Origin: Geobacter sp.
Lineage (GTDB): Bacteria; Desulfobacterota; Desulfuromonadia; Geobacterales; Geobacteraceae
Direction: 5' to 3'
Assembly (NCBI GenBank): GCA_003857395.1
Contig: RPRC01000257.1
Coordinates: forward strand, 1 to 8,116
Length of the DNA stretch: 8,116 bases
Made by a program: the position numbers and the translations under genes. The notes under the pieces were generated by a model. That model was given only the letters and a program-made list of their open reading frames with translations, was not told where the DNA came from and did not search any database. Each line of letters starts with the position of its first letter. Position 1 is the first letter of the stretch. This document shows positions 7,477 to 8,116 of the stretch, in pieces.

Positions 7477-8116
7477 CTACAGGCCTAACAGTTTTCTAGT
7501 TTTCTTTCTACCCCAGAGGTCAGCACTCATAACCTCATCAATGGAGCCGAGAAGATGCGCATCATGGGCACTCATCGTTTTTTCGATAAGCAGCGCGATA
7601 TCGGTAAATTTGATTTTTCCGGCAAGGAAGGCATCGACAGCCACCTCATTCGCCGCGTTCATAACCGCGGGCATGCTTTCGCCGTCTGCTGCAGCACGGT
7701 ACGCCAGTCGTAATGCTGGAAAACGTTCAAGGTCCGGCTCGAAAAAGTTCAAAGAAGCAATAGCGGCCAGGTCAAGTCCATGCACCCCGGTCGCTACCCT
7801 TTCAGGCCAGGTCAGGGCATACGCAATCGGGGCCTTCATATCGGGGACCCCCAATTGCGCTATGACACATCCGTCAACGTATTCCACCAGCGAGTGAATA
7901 ATGCTCTGAGGATGGATAACAACGGAAATTCTGTCAAGGGGAAGGTCGAACAACCATTTGGCTTCAATAACCTCGAGGCCCTTGTTCATCATAGTTGCCG
8001 AGTCGATTGTGATCTTGCGCCCCATGCTCCAATTGGGATGATTAAGGGCATCGGCAATGGAAACTTCCTGCAGTTTTTCGAGCGGATACTGCGAAAATGG
8101 CCCACCGGAAGCGGTA
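7477..8116 (-). CDS. dxr: 1-deoxy-D-xylulose 5-phosphate reductoisomerase (partial, N-terminal part beyond right edge)
   Basis: Converts DXP to MEP with NADPH, the first committed step of the non-mevalonate isoprenoid pathway. The visible part is the C-terminal 212 residues, a bit over half of the usual protein of about 390. It runs in frame to the window edge, so the start codon is not here; the internal Met at 8025 is not the start. The visible part begins TASGGPF (active-site SGGPF), then [20 protein letters not shown] with the conserved substrate-binding and flexible-loop region. These are followed by [12 protein letters not shown] and [13 protein letters not shown]. The C-terminal helical domain ends at a TAG, nine bases before rseP. 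Upstream uppS and cdsA are likely by common gene order but not visible. Confidence 0.97.
   Translation of the reverse strand, partial: TASGGPFSQYPLEKLQEVSIADALNHPNWSMGRKITIDSATMMNKGLEVIEAKWLFDLPLDRISVVIHPQSIIHSLVEYVDGCVIAQLGVPDMKAPIAYALTWPERVATGVHGLDLAAIASLNFFEPDLERFPALRLAYRAAADGESMPAVMNAANEVAVDAFLAGKIKFTDIALLIEKTMSAHDAHLLGSIDEVMSADLWGRKKTRKLLGL

Overview
The window is an ordinary, densely packed stretch of bacterial chromosome. Every recognisable gene lies on the minus strand, so transcription runs from position 8116 toward 1. In transcription order the genes are: dxr (its first part lies off the right edge), rseP, tsaB, ilvD, ilvB, ilvN, ilvC and psd (its end lies off the left edge). All reading frames visible here are intact and all expected catalytic residues in view are present. 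I see no mobile element, CRISPR array, tRNA or rRNA. The gene order, with ilvD-ilvB-ilvN-ilvC followed by a short-type phosphatidylserine decarboxylase, matches what I remember of Geobacter/Desulfuromonas-type bacteria (Desulfuromonadia). That assignment rests on synteny and protein style and has not been searched.

Right part (8116-5700): dxr, rseP and tsaB form a tight cluster. There are 9 bases between dxr and rseP and 1 base between rseP and tsaB, and tsaB appears to start at GTG. They encode a step of MEP isoprenoid synthesis, an intramembrane site-2 protease, and a component of the tRNA t6A machinery. Co-transcription is likely.

Middle (5699-525): a branched-chain amino-acid unit. A sigma70-like promoter with a perfect TTGACA lies in the 96-base gap before ilvD, and a short hairpin follows at the predicted start of the leader. 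IlvB plus IlvN (acetohydroxyacid synthase), IlvC and IlvD together carry out three consecutive steps common to valine and isoleucine synthesis. IlvN keeps the residues linked to valine feedback in E. coli. A perfect hairpin encloses the ilvN stop codon, just before ilvC.

Left part (524-1): a 267-base intergenic region holds a terminator-like hairpin with a U-rich tail behind ilvC, a REP-like imperfect palindrome next to it, and a small dyad ahead of psd. I found no credible new biological system. The points worth checking are the intergenic structures.
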